Below are positions 1 through 10,928 of a DNA stretch of 64,000 nucleotides, piece after piece (the stretch's first letter is position 1; each line of letters starts with the position of its first letter). A model generated the notes under the pieces. That model saw only the letters and a list, made by a program, of their open reading frames with translations, was not told where the DNA came from and made no database searches. A program made the position numbers and the translations under genes. This stretch comes from Polynucleobacter sp. JS-Polo-80-F4 (GTDB lineage Bacteria > Pseudomonadota > Gammaproteobacteria > Burkholderiales > Burkholderiaceae), in NCBI RefSeq assembly GCF_018881965.1, contig NZ_JACVPI010000001.1, positions 874,018 to 938,017 of the forward strand. The letters run 5' to 3'.

Positions 1-1
1 A

Positions 2-2656
2 GTAGTGCGCGCATACGAAGCAGGTCAAGTTGAATTGGCTTCTCGTGTTGCTGTGCGTATTACTGAGTTTGAGATTGTGGACAAGAAGGCAGAGGGCGAC
101 GCCCGTTTTGCTGAAAAGACCAAGATCTACCAAACATCAGTTGGCCGTGCAATCTTGTCTGAGATTTTGCCTAAAGGCATGTCTTTCGAGGAAATTAACA
201 AGCCTTTGAAGAAAAAAGAAATCTCACGTTTGATCAACACATCATTCCGCAAGTGCGGTTTGCGTGAAACAGTGATTTTTGCTGACCGCCTCTTGCAGTC
301 TGGTTTCCGCTTGGCGACCAATGCTGGTATCTCGGTTGCGATTGACGATATGCTGATCCCAACTTCTAAAGAGCGCATCATCACTGAGGCTTCTGCCAAG
401 GTTAAAGAGTATGACAAGCAGTTCATGTCAGGTCTCGTAACCAATCAAGAGCGTTATAACAACGTGGTTGATATTTGGGGTGCCGCAGGCGACCAAGTTG
501 GTAAGGCGATGATGGACGAGTTGTCACACGTTGACGTACTCGATCGTAACGGTAAGACTGTTCGTCAAGAATCTTTCAACTCCATCTACATGATGGCGGA
601 TTCTGGTGCGCGTGGATCTGCAGCGCAGATTCGTCAGTTGGCTGGTATGCGTGGTTTGATGGCAAAGCCTGATGGCTCCATCATTGAAACCCCAATTACT
701 GCGAACTTCCGTGAAGGCTTGAACGTATTGCAGTACTTCATTTCAACCCACGGTGCTCGTAAAGGTCTTGCTGATACAGCGTTGAAGACAGCGAACTCTG
801 GTTACTTGACACGTCGTTTGTGCGACGTGACTCAAGATCTCGTGGTGATTGAGGATGATTGCGGCGCAACTTCAGGCGTAACAATGAAGGCGCTTGTTGA
901 AGGCGGCGAAATTATCGAAGCATTGCGCGATCGTATTTTGGGTCGTGTATGTATCGGTGACATCGTTCACCCTGACACACAAGAAGTTATCGTTCCGAAC
1001 GACACCTTGCTCGATGAAGATCATGTTGATCAAATCGTGGCATTGGGTATCGACGAAGTTAAAGTTCGCACAGTATTGTCTTGCTTAACTCGCTTTGGCT
1101 TGTGCGCTAAGTGCTACGGACGTGATCTAGGTCGCGGTGGTTTGGTGAACGTTGGTGAAGCGGTTGGTGTTATCGCTGCTCAGTCTATCGGTGAGCCAGG
1201 CACACAGTTGACTATGCGTACCTTCCACATCGGCGGTGCAGCGTCACGTGCATTGGTTGCAAGCAATATTGAAGCCAAGTCTAACGGTGCATTGAAGTTC
1301 TCCGGCACGATGCGTGTTGTGAAGAACGCGAAGGGTGAGCAGATCGTGATTTCACGTTCTGGCGAAGCCTTGATCGTTGATGAGAATGGTCGTGAGCGCG
1401 AGCGTCACAAAGTGCCTTACGGTGCAACTCTCTTGTTGAAAGAAGATGCAGCAGTGAAGGCTGGCGCAAGCTTAGCGACTTGGGATCCATTAACACGTCC
1501 GATTATTTCTGAGTACGCTGGCATCGCTCGCTTCGACAACGTTGAAGAAGGCGTAACTGTTGCTAAGCAGGTTGACGAAGTTACTGGTCTTTCCACTTTG
1601 GTGGTTATTGATGGCAAACGTCGCTCTGCTGCAAGCAAAGGCGTTCGCCCAATGATCAACTTGGTTGATGACAAGGGTAACGAAGTCATGATCGCTGGTA
1701 CTGATCACCCAGTAAACATTGGCCTCCAAGTAGGCGCTCTGATTACTGTTAAAGATGGTCAGAAGGTCGAAGTTGGTGAAGTATTGGCACGTATTCCAAT
1801 CGAATCACAGAAGACTCGCGACATTACCGGTGGCTTGCCACGCGTTGCAGAATTGTTCGAAGCACGTTCACCAAAAGATGCAGCTGTCTTGGCGAAAGTT
1901 ACTGGAACAGTTTCCTTCGGTAAAGAAACCAAAGGTAAACAGCGTTTGGTGATTACCGATATGGACGGCGAAGCCAATGAATTCTTGATTCCTAAAGAGA
2001 AGCAAGTTCTTGTTCATGACGGTCAAGTTGTGAACAAGGGCGAGATGATTGTGGAAGGCCCTGCCGATCCGCATGACATCTTGACTCTCCGCGGTATTGA
2101 AGAGTTGGCGATTTACATTGTTGATGAAGTTCAAGACGTTTACCGTTTGCAAGGCGTGAAGATTAATGACAAGCACATTGAAGTGATCGTGCGTCAAATG
2201 TTGCGTCGTGTGCAAATCACTGATGGTGGCGATACTGCCTACATCACTGGTGAGCAAGTTGAGCGTTCAAAACTGTATGACGCTAACGATTTAGTGATTG
2301 CTGCAGGTAAGCGCCCAGCTCAGTTCGAAAACGTACTGTTGGGTATTACTAAAGCATCCTTGTCGACAGACAGCTTCATTTCAGCGGCTTCTTTCCAAGA
2401 AACCACCCGTGTATTGACCGAAGCCGCAATTATGGGCAAGACCGATACACTCCGTGGCCTCAAGGAAAACGTCATTATTGGTCGTCTGATCCCTGCTGGT
2501 ACTGGCTTGTCTTATCGCCGTGCACGCAAGGTCAGAGAGCAATTCGAGCGTGATCGCGCTCAAATGATTGCCGCCGAAGAGGAAGCAATGGCCAATATGC
2601 CTGTAGAAATCGAGGCTGAAGTCGTTGCTCCTGCTGGGGAGGCTGATCCGAGCTAA
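2..2656 (+). CDS. rpoC: RNA polymerase beta' subunit, C-terminal part (5' end outside window)
   Basis: The catalytic beta' subunit of RNA polymerase. Only the last 884 codons are present; the frame is open to the left edge, so the GTG at 5 is an internal codon. The fragment begins about where E. coli residue 520 lies. It contains the bridge-helix region ([19 protein letters not shown], near residue 200 of the fragment), the trigger-loop region ([18 protein letters not shown], near 398) and the second zinc site, with Cys near 286, 359, 366 and 369 of the fragment. The tail is Glu/Ala-rich. rpoB should lie just upstream. A strong terminator follows, so the rpoBC transcript probably ends before rpsL. 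Confidence 0.98.
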   Translation, partial: VVRAYEAGQVELASRVAVRITEFEIVDKKAEGDARFAEKTKIYQTSVGRAILSEILPKGMSFEEINKPLKKKEISRLINTSFRKCGLRETVIFADRLLQSGFRLATNAGISVAIDDMLIPTSKERIITEASAKVKEYDKQFMSGLVTNQERYNNVVDIWGAAGDQVGKAMMDELSHVDVLDRNGKTVRQESFNSIYMMADSGARGSAAQIRQLAGMRGLMAKPDGSIIETPITANFREGLNVLQYFISTHGARKGLADTALKTANSGYLTRRLCDVTQDLVVIEDDCGATSGVTMKALVEGGEIIEALRDRILGRVCIGDIVHPDTQEVIVPNDTLLDEDHVDQIVALGIDEVKVRTVLSCLTRFGLCAKCYGRDLGRGGLVNVGEAVGVIAAQSIGEPGTQLTMRTFHIGGAASRALVASNIEAKSNGALKFSGTMRVVKNAKGEQIVISRSGEALIVDENGRERERHKVPYGATLLLKEDAAVKAGASLATWDPLTRPIISEYAGIARFDNVEEGVTVAKQVDEVTGLSTLVVIDGKRRSAASKGVRPMINLVDDKGNEVMIAGTDHPVNIGLQVGALITVKDGQKVEVGEVLARIPIESQKTRDITGGLPRVAELFEARSPKDAAVLAKVTGTVSFGKETKGKQRLVITDMDGEANEFLIPKEKQVLVHDGQVVNKGEMIVEGPADPHDILTLRGIEELAIYIVDEVQDVYRLQGVKINDKHIEVIVRQMLRRVQITDGGDTAYITGEQVERSKLYDANDLVIAAGKRPAQFENVLLGITKASLSTDSFISAASFQETTRVLTEAAIMGKTDTLRGLKENVIIGRLIPAGTGLSYRRARKVREQFERDRAQMIAAEEEAMANMPVEIEAEVVAPAGEADPS

Positions 2657-2666
2657 TTTGGTAATT

Positions 2667-2690
2667 CTGGCCAGAAATGGCCAGTTTTTT
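2667..2690 (+). terminator. Rho-independent terminator of rpoBC
   Basis: A perfect 7-bp stem, CTGGCCA/TGGCCAG (2667-2673 with 2678-2684), closes a GAAA tetraloop and is followed directly by six T. It lies 10 bases after the rpoC stop. It separates rpoBC from the str operon. Confidence 0.9.
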
Positions 2691-2700
2691 CCCCATTAAG

Positions 2701-2729
2701 TTGACGGAAAAGGCTGGCCAAGCTAGAAT
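2701..2729 (+). promoter_or_regulatory. Sigma-70 promoter of the str operon (rpsL)
   Basis: TTGACG (2701-2706), a 17-bp spacer, then TAGAAT (2724-2729): five of six matches in each box with ideal spacing. It sits just after the rpoC terminator, and predicts a leader of about 95 nt before rpsL. Confidence 0.85.
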
Positions 2730-2833
2730 GCTGAGTTCTACTGATTCAGAAGAGGGTCTTTTTGACCTAGAAATTCTCTAAGTCATTGATTTTCTTGAAG
2801 AAAGCAACAAAGAAGTACTAACCGAGCTATTTT

Positions 2834-3214
2834 ATGCCAACAATTAATCAATTAATACGCAAGCCAAGATCCAGGCTGATCGTTAAAAGCAAGAGCCCTG
2901 CACTGGAAAACAGTCCGCAGCGCCGTGGTGTTTGTACACGTGTGTACACCACTACTCCTAAAAAGCCTAACTCTGCGCTTCGTAAAGTAGCCAAAGTTCG
3001 CTTAACCAATGGTTTTGAAGTGATTTCATACATTGGTGGTGAAGGCCACAACCTCCAGGAACACTCAGTAGTGTTAATCCGTGGCGGTCGTGTAAAGGAT
3101 TTGCCAGGTGTTCGTTACCACATCGTTCGTGGCTCACTTGACTTGCAAGGTGTTAAAGACCGTAAGCAGTCACGTTCCAAGTACGGTGCAAAGCGCGCTA
3201 AGAAATCTGCTTAA
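2834..3214 (+). CDS. rpsL: 30S ribosomal protein S12
   Basis: Decoding-centre protein of the small subunit, 126 residues, the usual length. The conserved [13 protein letters not shown] segment is intact with Lys at residue 43, and GGRVKDLPG keeps its Lys; these are the classic streptomycin-resistance positions and both are wild type. First gene of the str operon, behind the promoter at 2701. No clear Shine-Dalgarno is seen before the ATG, which is unusual for so highly expressed a gene. A 161-base structured gap separates it from rpsG. Confidence 0.98.
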   Translation: MPTINQLIRKPRSRLIVKSKSPALENSPQRRGVCTRVYTTTPKKPNSALRKVAKVRLTNGFEVISYIGGEGHNLQEHSVVLIRGGRVKDLPGVRYHIVRGSLDLQGVKDRKQSRSKYGAKRAKKSA

Positions 3215-3248
3215 TCTTTCAATAGATTTTTGCTGAAGTATTTGTAGT

Positions 3249-3353
3249 AAGTCTTCGTTTGTCAGACTTAAAAGACAAGTAAGTGGTTGTTCCGTCTAGG
3301 AATCTTCTTAGATAGTAGGGCAACCGGAGCGGGTGATCCATGTGGGTCGCCCC
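3249..3353 (+). promoter_or_regulatory. Structured rpsL-rpsG intercistronic region, candidate S7 autoregulatory site
   Basis: Three stems are visible. AAGTCT (3249-3254) pairs with AGACTT (3264-3269). GGTTG and CAACC enclose a middle arm (about 3286-3325). GGGTGATCC (3331-3339) pairs with GGGTCGCCC (3344-3352) as a 9-bp stem with two G-U pairs and an ATGT loop. The last ends 12 bases before the AAGGAG of rpsG. In E. coli, S7 binds the rpsL-rpsG intercistronic RNA to repress the str operon; the position matches, but the shared function is inference. Confidence 0.5.
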
Positions 3354-3375
3354 TAACTGAACTGAAGGAGTAGTT

Positions 3376-3846
3376 ATGCCACGTCGTCGTGAAGTTCCCA
3401 AACGGGAAATTTTGCCGGATCCAAAATTCGGAAATGTAGAAGTAGCTAAATTCATGAACGTCCTCATGTTGGACGGCAAGAAATCGGTTGCAGAGCGTAT
3501 CGTTTACGGTGCCTTTGATCACATCGAGAAAAAAGCAAACAAAGAACCACTCGAAGTTTTCTCAACAGCTATGGGCAACGTTAAGCCAATGGTTGAGGTG
3601 AAGAGCCGTCGTGTTGGTGGTGCTAACTATCAGGTTCCTGTTGAGGTTCGTCCATCACGCCGTTCTGCTTTGGCAATGCGCTGGGTGCGCGAAGCCGCTA
3701 AAAAGCGTGGTGAGAAATCCATGGCTCAACGTTTGGCCAACGAATTATTAGAAGCTGCAGAAGGTCGCGGCGGAGCAATGAAGAAGCGTGAAGAAGTTCA
3801 CCGTATGGCAGAAGCTAACAAAGCTTTCTCCCATTTCCGCTTCTAA
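3376..3846 (+). CDS. rpsG: 30S ribosomal protein S7
   Basis: Primary 16S rRNA-binding protein that organises the head of the 30S subunit. It has 156 residues, the family norm for the short form, and begins [20 protein letters not shown] good ribosome-binding site (AAGGAG) lies 7 bases upstream of the ATG. Second gene of the str operon. The stem-loops just upstream make it a candidate for autogenous translational control. Confidence 0.98.
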   Translation: MPRRREVPKREILPDPKFGNVEVAKFMNVLMLDGKKSVAERIVYGAFDHIEKKANKEPLEVFSTAMGNVKPMVEVKSRRVGGANYQVPVEVRPSRRSALAMRWVREAAKKRGEKSMAQRLANELLEAAEGRGGAMKKREEVHRMAEANKAFSHFRF

Positions 3847-3873
3847 TCGCACAGCAAAGAAAAGGTACCAACA

Positions 3874-5976
3874 GTGGCACGTAAAACTCCTATCGACAAA
3901 TACCGCAATATCGGTATTTCTGCGCACATTGACGCAGGTAAGACAACAACTACAGAACGCGTTTTGTTCTACACCGGTGTTAACCACAAGATCGGTGAAG
4001 TACATGATGGCGCTGCAACCATGGACTGGATGGAGCAAGAGCAAGAGCGTGGCATCACGATTACTTCTGCTGCTACAACAACGTTCTGGAAGGGCATGGC
4101 TGGTAATTTCCCAGAGCACCGTATCAATATTATTGATACCCCAGGACACGTAGACTTCACTATTGAAGTTGAGCGTTCAATGCGCGTGTTAGATGGTGCT
4201 TGCATGGTTTACTGTGCGGTAGGTGGTGTTCAGCCACAATCTGAAACTGTTTGGCGTCAAGCTAACAAGTACCAGGTTCCACGTTTAGCATTCGTAAACA
4301 AGATGGACCGTACTGGTGCAAACTTCTTTAAGGTCTATGACCAGATGAAGTTACGTCTCAAAGCAAATCCAATCTTGATCCAGATTCCTATCGGCGCTGA
4401 AGAGAATTTCAAGGGCGTTGTGGACTTGGTCAAAATGAAGGCCATCTATTGGGATGAGGCTTCACAAGGCACTAAATTTAGCTACGAAGAGATTCCTGCT
4501 GAATTAAAGGCGTCTGCAGATGAGTGGCGCGAAAAGATGGTTGAAGCCGCCGCTGAAAGTTCAGAAGAGTTGATGGAGAAGTACCTCGGTGGCGAAGAGT
4601 TGACCGAAGAAGAAATCAAAAAAGCATTGCGTCAACGTACTATTGCTAATGAAATCATTCCAATGATGTGCGGAACTGCTTTCAAAAACAAAGGCGTTCA
4701 GGCGATGTTGGATGCAGTGGTTGAGCTACTGCCATCCCCATTAGATGTTCCACCAGTTCCATGTGAATTGGAAGACGGCACCCCAACAACACGTAAAGCT
4801 GACGATGCTGAGAAATTCTCTGCATTGGCATTTAAGATCATGACCGACCCATTCGTTGGTCAGCTCATCTTCTTCCGTGTTTACTCGGGCGTAATGAAAT
4901 CAGGCGACACAATCTACAACCCAATCAAGGGCAAGAAAGAGCGTGTTGGACGTTTGTTGCAGATGCATGCAAACCAACGTGAAGAAATTAAAGAAGTTTA
5001 TGCAGGTGATATCGCTGCTGCAGTTGGTCTAAAAGACGCAACTACTGGCGAAACATTGTGTGATCCAGATAGCATCGTGATTTTGGAGCGCATGGTATTC
5101 CCAGAGCCAGTGATCTCTCAAGCTGTTGAGCCTAAGACAAAACCAGACCAAGAAAAAATGGGTCTTGCTTTGAATCGTTTGGCACAAGAAGATCCATCAT
5201 TCCGCGTTAAGACTGATGAAGAATCTGGCCAAACTATTATTTCCGGAATGGGCGAGCTCCACTTGGAAATTTTAGTTGACCGTATGCGTCGTGAGTTCGG
5301 TGTTGAAGCAACTGTTGGTAAGCCACAAGTTGCCTATCGCGAAACTATTCGCAAGGTTTGCGAAGAAATCGAAGGCAAGTTTGTTAAGCAGTCCGGTGGT
5401 CGCGGTCAATACGGTCACGTGGTATTGAAGCTTGAGCCACAAGAGCCAGGCAAAGGTTTTGAATTCATTGACGCTATTAAGGGCGGTGTGGTTCCACGCG
5501 AATACATCCCTGCAGTAGAAAAAGGAATTCGTGAAACATTGAATTCCGGTATTTTGGCTGGCTATCCAGTTGTAGATATCAAAGCTACATTGTTCTTCGG
5601 TTCATACCATGATGTTGACTCCAATGAAAACGCATTTAAGATGGCGGGCTCTATGGCATTCAAAGACGGTATGCGTAAAGCAGCGCCAGTGTTGCTTGAG
5701 CCGATGATGGCTGTTGAAGTTGAAACACCAGAAGATTTCATGGGTAACGTAATGGGTGATCTTTCATCCCGTCGCGGTATTTTGCAAGGTATGGACGACA
5801 TTCCAGGCGGCGGTAAGATCGTTCGCGCTGAAGTGCCGTTGGCAGAGATGTTTGGTTACTCAACTGGCTTGCGCTCGTTGACCCAAGGTCGCGCTACCTA
5901 CACCATGGAATTTAAGCATTATTCCGAAGCACCTAAGAACGTTGCTGAAGCAGTTATGGCTGCTAAAGCGAAGTAA
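3874..5976 (+). CDS. fusA: Translation elongation factor G
   Basis: GTPase that drives ribosomal translocation. It has 700 residues, full length, with a GTG start ([14 protein letters not shown]). Nucleotide-binding motifs are intact: P-loop AHIDAGKTT near 17-24, switch region with [17 protein letters not shown] and NKMDRTGA. Domains II-V follow, including the domain IV segment around [10 protein letters not shown]. It lies 27 bases after rpsG in the classic rpsL-rpsG-fusA-tuf order. Confidence 0.98.
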   Translation: MARKTPIDKYRNIGISAHIDAGKTTTTERVLFYTGVNHKIGEVHDGAATMDWMEQEQERGITITSAATTTFWKGMAGNFPEHRINIIDTPGHVDFTIEVERSMRVLDGACMVYCAVGGVQPQSETVWRQANKYQVPRLAFVNKMDRTGANFFKVYDQMKLRLKANPILIQIPIGAEENFKGVVDLVKMKAIYWDEASQGTKFSYEEIPAELKASADEWREKMVEAAAESSEELMEKYLGGEELTEEEIKKALRQRTIANEIIPMMCGTAFKNKGVQAMLDAVVELLPSPLDVPPVPCELEDGTPTTRKADDAEKFSALAFKIMTDPFVGQLIFFRVYSGVMKSGDTIYNPIKGKKERVGRLLQMHANQREEIKEVYAGDIAAAVGLKDATTGETLCDPDSIVILERMVFPEPVISQAVEPKTKPDQEKMGLALNRLAQEDPSFRVKTDEESGQTIISGMGELHLEILVDRMRREFGVEATVGKPQVAYRETIRKVCEEIEGKFVKQSGGRGQYGHVVLKLEPQEPGKGFEFIDAIKGGVVPREYIPAVEKGIRETLNSGILAGYPVVDIKATLFFGSYHDVDSNENAFKMAGSMAFKDGMRKAAPVLLEPMMAVEVETPEDFMGNVMGDLSSRRGILQGMDDIPGGGKIVRAEVPLAEMFGYSTGLRSLTQGRATYTMEFKHYSEAPKNVAEAVMAAKAK

Positions 5977-6026
5977 TTTATCCACATTAATTTTGAATAT
6001 TGACTAGCTAAAGAAGGCAGACAAAA

Positions 6027-7217
6027 ATGGCAAAAGAAAAATTCGAGCGGACAAAACCGCACGTAAACGTAGGCACCATCGGTCACGTTGACCACGGTAA
6101 AACCACATTGACAGCAGCAATTGCAACCGTGCTTTCTAAAGCATTCGGTGGCGAAGCTAAAGCATACGATCAGATCGATGCTGCTCCAGAAGAAAAAGCA
6201 CGTGGTATTACGATTAATACTGCGCACGTTGAGTACGAGACAGCAAACCGTCACTACGCACACGTTGACTGCCCAGGACATGCTGACTACGTTAAGAACA
6301 TGATTACTGGTGCTGCTCAGATGGACGGCGCAATTTTAGTTTGCTCTGCTGCTGACGGCCCAATGCCACAAACACGTGAGCACATCCTCTTGGCACGCCA
6401 AGTTGGTGTTCCTTACATCGTCGTATTCTTGAACAAGTGCGACATGGTTGACGATGCTGAATTGCTCGAGTTAGTTGAAATGGAAGTTCGTGAGCTTCTA
6501 TCTAAGTACAACTTCCCTGGCGATGACACACCAATCATTCAAGGTTCTGCTAAGTTAGCGCTTGAAGGCGACGAAGGCCCATTGGGCAAAGAAGCCATCA
6601 TGAAATTGGCTGAAGCATTAGATACCTACATCCCAACTCCAGAGCGTGCTGTTGACGGTGCGTTCTTGATGCCAGTAGAAGACGTGTTCTCTATCTCTGG
6701 TCGCGGTACTGTAGTTACAGGCCGTATCGAGCGCGGTATCGTTAAAGTGGGTGAAGAGATCGAAATCATCGGTATCAAGCCAACACTCAAGACAACTTGT
6801 ACTGGTGTTGAAATGTTCCGCAAATTGCTCGACCAAGGTCAAGCAGGCGATAACGTTGGTATCTTGTTACGCGGTACAAAACGTGAAGAAGTTGAGCGCG
6901 GCCAAGTATTGGCTAAGCCAGGTTCAATCACTCCACATACTCACTTTACAGCCGAGGTTTACATCTTGGGTAAAGATGAAGGTGGCCGTCATACACCATT
7001 CTTTAACAACTATCGTCCACAGTTTTACTTCCGTACAACGGACGTAACTGGTTCAATCGAGTTGCCAAAAGACAAAGAAATGGTTATGCCTGGTGATAAC
7101 GTCACGATTACCGTAAAACTCATCGCCCCAATCGCGATGGAAGAAGGTTTACGTTTTGCGATCCGTGAAGGTGGCCGTACTGTTGGCGCCGGCGTGGTTG
7201 CAAAGATTTTGGCTTAA
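6027..7217 (+). CDS. tuf: Translation elongation factor Tu
   Basis: GTPase that delivers aminoacyl-tRNA to the ribosome. It has 396 residues, the standard betaproteobacterial length. Motifs: GHVDHGKT at 19-26, effector [25 protein letters not shown] and NKCDMVDD. The C-terminal barrels are complete. It lies 50 bases after fusA. Many relatives carry a second tuf upstream of secE; that would lie outside this window. Confidence 0.98.
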   Translation: MAKEKFERTKPHVNVGTIGHVDHGKTTLTAAIATVLSKAFGGEAKAYDQIDAAPEEKARGITINTAHVEYETANRHYAHVDCPGHADYVKNMITGAAQMDGAILVCSAADGPMPQTREHILLARQVGVPYIVVFLNKCDMVDDAELLELVEMEVRELLSKYNFPGDDTPIIQGSAKLALEGDEGPLGKEAIMKLAEALDTYIPTPERAVDGAFLMPVEDVFSISGRGTVVTGRIERGIVKVGEEIEIIGIKPTLKTTCTGVEMFRKLLDQGQAGDNVGILLRGTKREEVERGQVLAKPGSITPHTHFTAEVYILGKDEGGRHTPFFNNYRPQFYFRTTDVTGSIELPKDKEMVMPGDNVTITVKLIAPIAMEEGLRFAIREGGRTVGAGVVAKILA

Positions 7218-7260
7218 GTAGTCGGTATTAATTAGTAAAAATATTTAGCGGTTTGCTAAC

Positions 7261-7289
7261 CGGTGACATCAGTGCTGCTGATGTCACCG
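7261..7289 (+). promoter_or_regulatory. Perfect 12-bp hairpin between tuf and rpsJ
   Basis: CGGTGACATCAG (7261-7272) and CTGATGTCACCG (7278-7289) form an unbroken stem with a TGCTG loop. There is no T-run after it, so it is not a standard terminator. A smaller stem, CGGTT/AACCG (7249-7253 with 7258-7262), shares two bases with it, so the two would exclude each other. Processing site, attenuator or protein-binding leader for rpsJ are all possible. Confidence 0.5.
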
Positions 7290-7340
7290 AGCTCTTTAGA
7301 TGTATAACGTGGCAGCACCACAACGCTCTTTGGAATTAAT

Positions 7341-7652
7341 ATGCAAAACCAAAAAATTCGTATTCGCCTTAAAGCATTTGATTACCGTTTGATCGACCAG
7401 TCTGCAGCTGAAATTGTTGATACAGCTAAGCGTACTGGTGCAGTTGTTAAGGGCCCAGTACCTTTGCCAACCCGTATCGAGCGCTTTGATATCTTGCGCT
7501 CACCACACGTGAACAAGACATCTCGTGATCAGTTAGAGATCCGTACCCATCTCCGTTTGATGGATATTGTTGATCCTACAGAGAAAACTGTAGATGCTTT
7601 GATGAAATTAGACCTCCCAGCAGGTGTAGACGTCGAAATTAAGTTGCAGTAA
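7341..7652 (+). CDS. rpsJ: 30S ribosomal protein S10 (NusE)
   Basis: Small-subunit head protein that also serves as NusE in antitermination. It has 103 residues ([20 protein letters not shown]), the family norm. First gene of the S10 cluster, separated from tuf by 123 bases holding a long hairpin, and from rplC by 197 bases holding a promoter. The ribosome-binding site is weak (GGAATTAAT). Confidence 0.98.
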   Translation: MQNQKIRIRLKAFDYRLIDQSAAEIVDTAKRTGAVVKGPVPLPTRIERFDILRSPHVNKTSRDQLEIRTHLRLMDIVDPTEKTVDALMKLDLPAGVDVEIKLQ

Positions 7653-7675
7653 TTTGTATTTTCCGGTCTTTTTGC

Positions 7676-7704
7676 TTGTCAAGACTGGGTTTTCGGGATA
7701 GAAT
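7676..7704 (+). promoter_or_regulatory. Promoter for rplC and the rest of the S10 cluster
   Basis: TTGTCA (7676-7681), a 17-bp spacer and TAGAAT (7699-7704). Each box matches consensus at five of six positions. It overlaps a stem (CCGGTCTT with AAGACTGG, 7663-7670 and 7681-7688) that might end part of the upstream transcript. It gives rplC a leader of about 140 nt. Confidence 0.75.
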
Positions 7705-7816
7705 CTAAGGCTTCGCTCAATTATTTCGGCGAAAATCTTAGTTTTATCAGCATTAAAAACGTTGTAACTTATTGATTTAGAAGTACTTTTACTTGTAAAT
7801 CATTTAAATTAATTTT

Positions 7817-7836
7817 GCCGACCAATCGAAGTCGGC
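7817..7836 (+). promoter_or_regulatory. Hairpin next to the rplC ribosome-binding site
   Basis: GCCGAC (7817-7822) pairs with GTCGGC (7831-7836) around an 8-base loop and abuts GTGGAG, the ribosome-binding site of rplC. Its position suggests control of translation initiation, perhaps by L4 or L3; this is inference from location only. Confidence 0.4.
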
Positions 7837-7849
7837 GTGGAGCATGAAT

Positions 7850-8506
7850 ATGAGCTTAGGCTTAATCGGCCGCAAGGTCGGCATGACCCGTCTATTTACG
7901 GACGAAGGGGATTCTATCCCTGTAACCGTAATTGACGTGAGCGACAACAGAATCGCTCAAATCAAGACCCAGGCAACTGATGGCTATGATGCTATCCAGT
8001 TGGCACATGGCACACGTAGAGCTACTCGCGTTACTAAAGCAATGGCTGGTCACTTCGCCAAAGCTGGTGTGATGGCTGGTAACGGTCTCAACGAATTCCA
8101 ATTAGATGCAGCAAAAATCGCAGAAATGACACCAGGACAAGTTATTCCTGCTGACACTGCATTTACTGCTGGTCAAAAAGTGGACGTACAAGGTGTGTCT
8201 ATCGGTAAGGGTTACGCAGGTACCATCAAGCGTTATCACTTCGCTTCTGGCCGCGCATCTCACGGTAACTCACGTTCACATAACGTACCAGGCTCAATCG
8301 GTATGGCGCAAGATCCAGGTCGTGTTTTCCCTGGTAAGCGTATGACCGGTCACTTGGGTGACGTTACACGTACAGTTCAAAATTTAGTCATCGCACGCAT
8401 TGATGCAGAACGTAATCTCATCATGGTTAAAGGCGCTATTCCAGGTGCCCCAGGCGGTAAAGTTATTGTTACTCCAGCGGTGAAGACACCGTTGAAGAAG
8501 AAATAA
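7850..8506 (+). CDS. rplC: 50S ribosomal protein L3
   Basis: Early-assembly large-subunit protein. It has 218 residues when started at the ATG at 7850 ([12 protein letters not shown]), which matches the family N-terminus and lies 7 bases after GGAG. The in-frame ATG at 7844 is only 1 base from the GGAG and is unlikely to be used. It contains the conserved basic loop with [16 protein letters not shown], where PrmB methylates a glutamine in many species (here the position reads Asn). It lies 11 bases before rplD. Confidence 0.97.
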   Translation: MSLGLIGRKVGMTRLFTDEGDSIPVTVIDVSDNRIAQIKTQATDGYDAIQLAHGTRRATRVTKAMAGHFAKAGVMAGNGLNEFQLDAAKIAEMTPGQVIPADTAFTAGQKVDVQGVSIGKGYAGTIKRYHFASGRASHGNSRSHNVPGSIGMAQDPGRVFPGKRMTGHLGDVTRTVQNLVIARIDAERNLIMVKGAIPGAPGGKVIVTPAVKTPLKKK

Positions 8507-8517
8507 GGAGAGCGAAT

Positions 8518-9138
8518 ATGGAACTTAAGCTTCTCCAAGACAACGGTACTTTAGGTGCAGGCGTACAAGCTTCACCAGAAGTATTCGAGCGTGAATATAA
8601 CGAAGCATTGGTACACCAAGTTGTAGTGGCTTACCAAGCAAATGCACGTAGCGGTAACCGTGCACAAAAAGACCGTGAGCAAGTTAAGCACACAACCAAG
8701 AAACCTTGGCGTCAAAAAGGTACTGGTCGTGCACGTGCTGGTATGAGCTCTTCCCCGCTGTGGCGTGGAGGTGGTCGTATATTCCCGAATTCTCCAGAAG
8801 AGAATTTCAGCCAAAAAGTAAACAAGAAAATGTACCGCGCTGGTATGAGATCTATTTTGTCTCAGTTAGCACGCGAAGGTCGTTTGAATGTTGTTGATCA
8901 ATTTTCTCTTGACGCTCCAAAGACTAAAGTTTTAGCTGACAAAGTTAAAGCAATGGGCTTGGATTCAGTCTTGATTATTGTTGATCAGGTTAGCGAGAAT
9001 TTGTACTTGGCATCACGTAACTTGCACAAAGTTGCTGTATGTGAGCCACAGCACGCTGATCCATTAGCTTTGGTTCAATACAAAAAAGTATTGGTAAGCA
9101 AAGCTGCGATCGCAAAAATTGAGGAGTTGCTGAAATGA
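8518..9138 (+). CDS. rplD: 50S ribosomal protein L4
   Basis: Large-subunit protein that lines the exit tunnel. In E. coli it also represses the S10 operon. It has 206 residues with the tunnel-loop segment [16 protein letters not shown] good ribosome-binding site (AAGGAG) lies 8 bases upstream. Its stop overlaps the start of rplW by 4 bases (ATGA), so the two are probably translationally coupled. Confidence 0.98.
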   Translation: MELKLLQDNGTLGAGVQASPEVFEREYNEALVHQVVVAYQANARSGNRAQKDREQVKHTTKKPWRQKGTGRARAGMSSSPLWRGGGRIFPNSPEENFSQKVNKKMYRAGMRSILSQLAREGRLNVVDQFSLDAPKTKVLADKVKAMGLDSVLIIVDQVSENLYLASRNLHKVAVCEPQHADPLALVQYKKVLVSKAAIAKIEELLK

Positions 9139-9449
9139 GCCAAGTCCGTAAAAATGATCACAACCTGATGAGGGTTCTGCTTGGACCGGTTATCTCTGAA
9201 AAAGCCACTATGGTTGCAGAGAAAAACGAACAAGTAGTTTTCCAAGTAGCTCGCGATGCAAACAAGAGCGATGTTAAACAAGCAGTTGAGTTGCTCTTTA
9301 AAGTGCAAGTTGACTCTGTTCAAATCGTGAATCAAAAGGGTAAGCCTAAGCGCTATGGCCGTTTTGAAGGTCGTCGTGACCACACTAAGAAGGCCTACGT
9401 AAGCTTGAAGCCAGGTCAAGAAATTAACTTTGAAGCGGAGGCGAATTAA
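9135..9449 (+). CDS. rplW: 50S ribosomal protein L23
   Basis: Tunnel-exit protein that docks signal recognition particle and trigger factor. It has 104 residues with the family core [13 protein letters not shown] near 18-30 and KGKPKRYGR. It overlaps rplD by 4 bases and is followed 2 bases later by rplB. Confidence 0.98.
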   Translation: MSQVRKNDHNLMRVLLGPVISEKATMVAEKNEQVVFQVARDANKSDVKQAVELLFKVQVDSVQIVNQKGKPKRYGRFEGRRDHTKKAYVSLKPGQEINFEAEAN

Positions 9450-9451
9450 TC

Positions 9452-10282
9452 ATGCCTTTGATGAAGACAAAACCGACCTCACCAGGTCGTCGTTCAATGG
9501 TCAAGGTGGTAAATCCTGACCTGCATAAAGGTAAACCTTTTGCAGCGTTGGTAGAGCCACAATTCCAAAAAGCGGGTCGTAACAATAATGGTCACATCAC
9601 TACCCGTCATAAAGGTGGTGGTCATAAGCATCACTATCGTGTTGTTGATTTCAAACGCAACGACAAAGATGGTATTCCAGCAAAAGTTGAACGCTTGGAA
9701 TACGATCCAAACCGCAGTGCAAATATTGCATTGATCGTGTTTGCTGATGGTGAGCGTCGCTATATTCTTGCTGCAAAAGGCATGACTGTTGGTCAGGCAT
9801 TGATGAGTGGCTCAGAAGCCCCAATTAAGTCTGGTAACAATTTGCCAATTCGCAACATTCCAGTTGGTAGCACGATTCACTGTGTAGAAATCATGCCAGG
9901 CAAGGGCGCTCAGGTAGCACGCTCCGCTGGTGGTTCTGCAGTATTGTTGGCTCGTGAAGGCGTTTACGCTCAAGTGCGTTTGCGCTCTGGTGAAGTTCGC
10001 CGTGTTCTGATTGACTGCCGTGCCACTATTGGCGAAGTTGGCAACGAAGAGCATAGCTTGCGTGTTATCGGTAAAGCCGGTGCAAATCGCTGGCGCGGTA
10101 TTCGCCCAACCGTTCGCGGTGTGGCAATGAACCCAGTAGATCACCCACACGGTGGTGGTGAAGGTAGAACTGGCGAAGGCCGTGTACCTGTATCCCCATG
10201 GGGCACACCAACCAAAGGTTATCGTACACGTCGCAATAAGCGTACAACTTCGATGATCGTTCAACGTCGTCAAAAACGTTAA
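9452..10282 (+). CDS. rplB: 50S ribosomal protein L2
   Basis: Core large-subunit protein needed for subunit association and peptidyl transfer. It has 276 residues. The [11 protein letters not shown] segment and the C-terminal [14 protein letters not shown] motif, which holds the conserved histidine near the peptidyl-transferase centre, are intact. A 19-base gap leads to rpsS. Confidence 0.98.
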   Translation: MPLMKTKPTSPGRRSMVKVVNPDLHKGKPFAALVEPQFQKAGRNNNGHITTRHKGGGHKHHYRVVDFKRNDKDGIPAKVERLEYDPNRSANIALIVFADGERRYILAAKGMTVGQALMSGSEAPIKSGNNLPIRNIPVGSTIHCVEIMPGKGAQVARSAGGSAVLLAREGVYAQVRLRSGEVRRVLIDCRATIGEVGNEEHSLRVIGKAGANRWRGIRPTVRGVAMNPVDHPHGGGEGRTGEGRVPVSPWGTPTKGYRTRRNKRTTSMIVQRRQKR

Positions 10283-10301
10283 GCGATAAGGATAAATAGA
10301 T

Positions 10302-10580
10302 ATGACACGTTCAGCTAAAAAAGGCCCATTCTGCGACGCCAGCTTAGTAAAAAAAGTTGAAGTTGCACAAGCCAACAAAGACAAAAAGCCGATTAAAACT
10401 TGGTCACGCCGTTCAACAATCCTCCCAGACTTTATTGGTCTGACGATTGCTGTACATAACGGTCGTCAACACGTTCCGGTATATGTATCAGAAAACATGG
10501 TGGGTCATAAGTTAGGCGAATTTGCCTTGACCCGTACTTTCAAAGGTCACGCTGCTGACAAGAAAGTAACGAAGAAGTAA
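10302..10580 (+). CDS. rpsS: 30S ribosomal protein S19
   Basis: Small-subunit head protein that pairs with S13 near the A site. It has 92 residues, starting [15 protein letters not shown], with the conserved [11 protein letters not shown] and [13 protein letters not shown] segments. It lies between rplB and rplV in standard S10-cluster order. Confidence 0.98.
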   Translation: MTRSAKKGPFCDASLVKKVEVAQANKDKKPIKTWSRRSTILPDFIGLTIAVHNGRQHVPVYVSENMVGHKLGEFALTRTFKGHAADKKVTKK

Positions 10581-10590
10581 GGGGATGATG

Positions 10591-10920
10591 ATGGAAGTTA
10601 AAGCTATTCACAAGGGTGCCCGCATTTCAGCGCAAAAGACACGTTTGGTCGCCGACCAAATTCGTGGCTTGCCGATTGCTCGCGCATTAAACATTTTGAA
10701 CTTCAGCCCCAAGAAAGCTGCCTTCATTGTGAAAAAAGTGGTTGAGTCTGCAGTGGCCAACGCTGAACACAATAAAGGTGCTGACATTGATGAGCTCAAG
10801 GTTTCAACAATTATTGTTGATAAAGGTACTTCCTTGAAGCGCTTCACAGCACGCGCTAAGGGTCGTGGCAATCAAATTGAAAAACAAACATGTCACATTA
10901 CCGTGACCTTGAGTAACTAA
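10591..10920 (+). CDS. rplV: 50S ribosomal protein L22
   Basis: Large-subunit protein whose beta-hairpin lines the exit tunnel. Three ATG codons follow one another (10585, 10588, 10591). The ribosome-binding site AAGGGG ends at 10584, and the third ATG gives both good spacing and the family N-terminus [19 protein letters not shown], so I start there (109 residues). The C-terminal [15 protein letters not shown] tunnel region is complete. Confidence 0.96.
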   Translation: MEVKAIHKGARISAQKTRLVADQIRGLPIARALNILNFSPKKAAFIVKKVVESAVANAEHNKGADIDELKVSTIIVDKGTSLKRFTARAKGRGNQIEKQTCHITVTLSN

Positions 10921-10928
10921 GGAAAGAT

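Noticed and set aside
3748..4153. Long frames on both strands around the rpsG-fusA junction
   Set aside because: They lie inside rpsG and fusA and have no family features.
9812..10384. 190-codon minus-strand frame opposite rplB/rpsS
   Set aside because: Antisense shadow of two strongly conserved ribosomal genes, with no recognisable domain.
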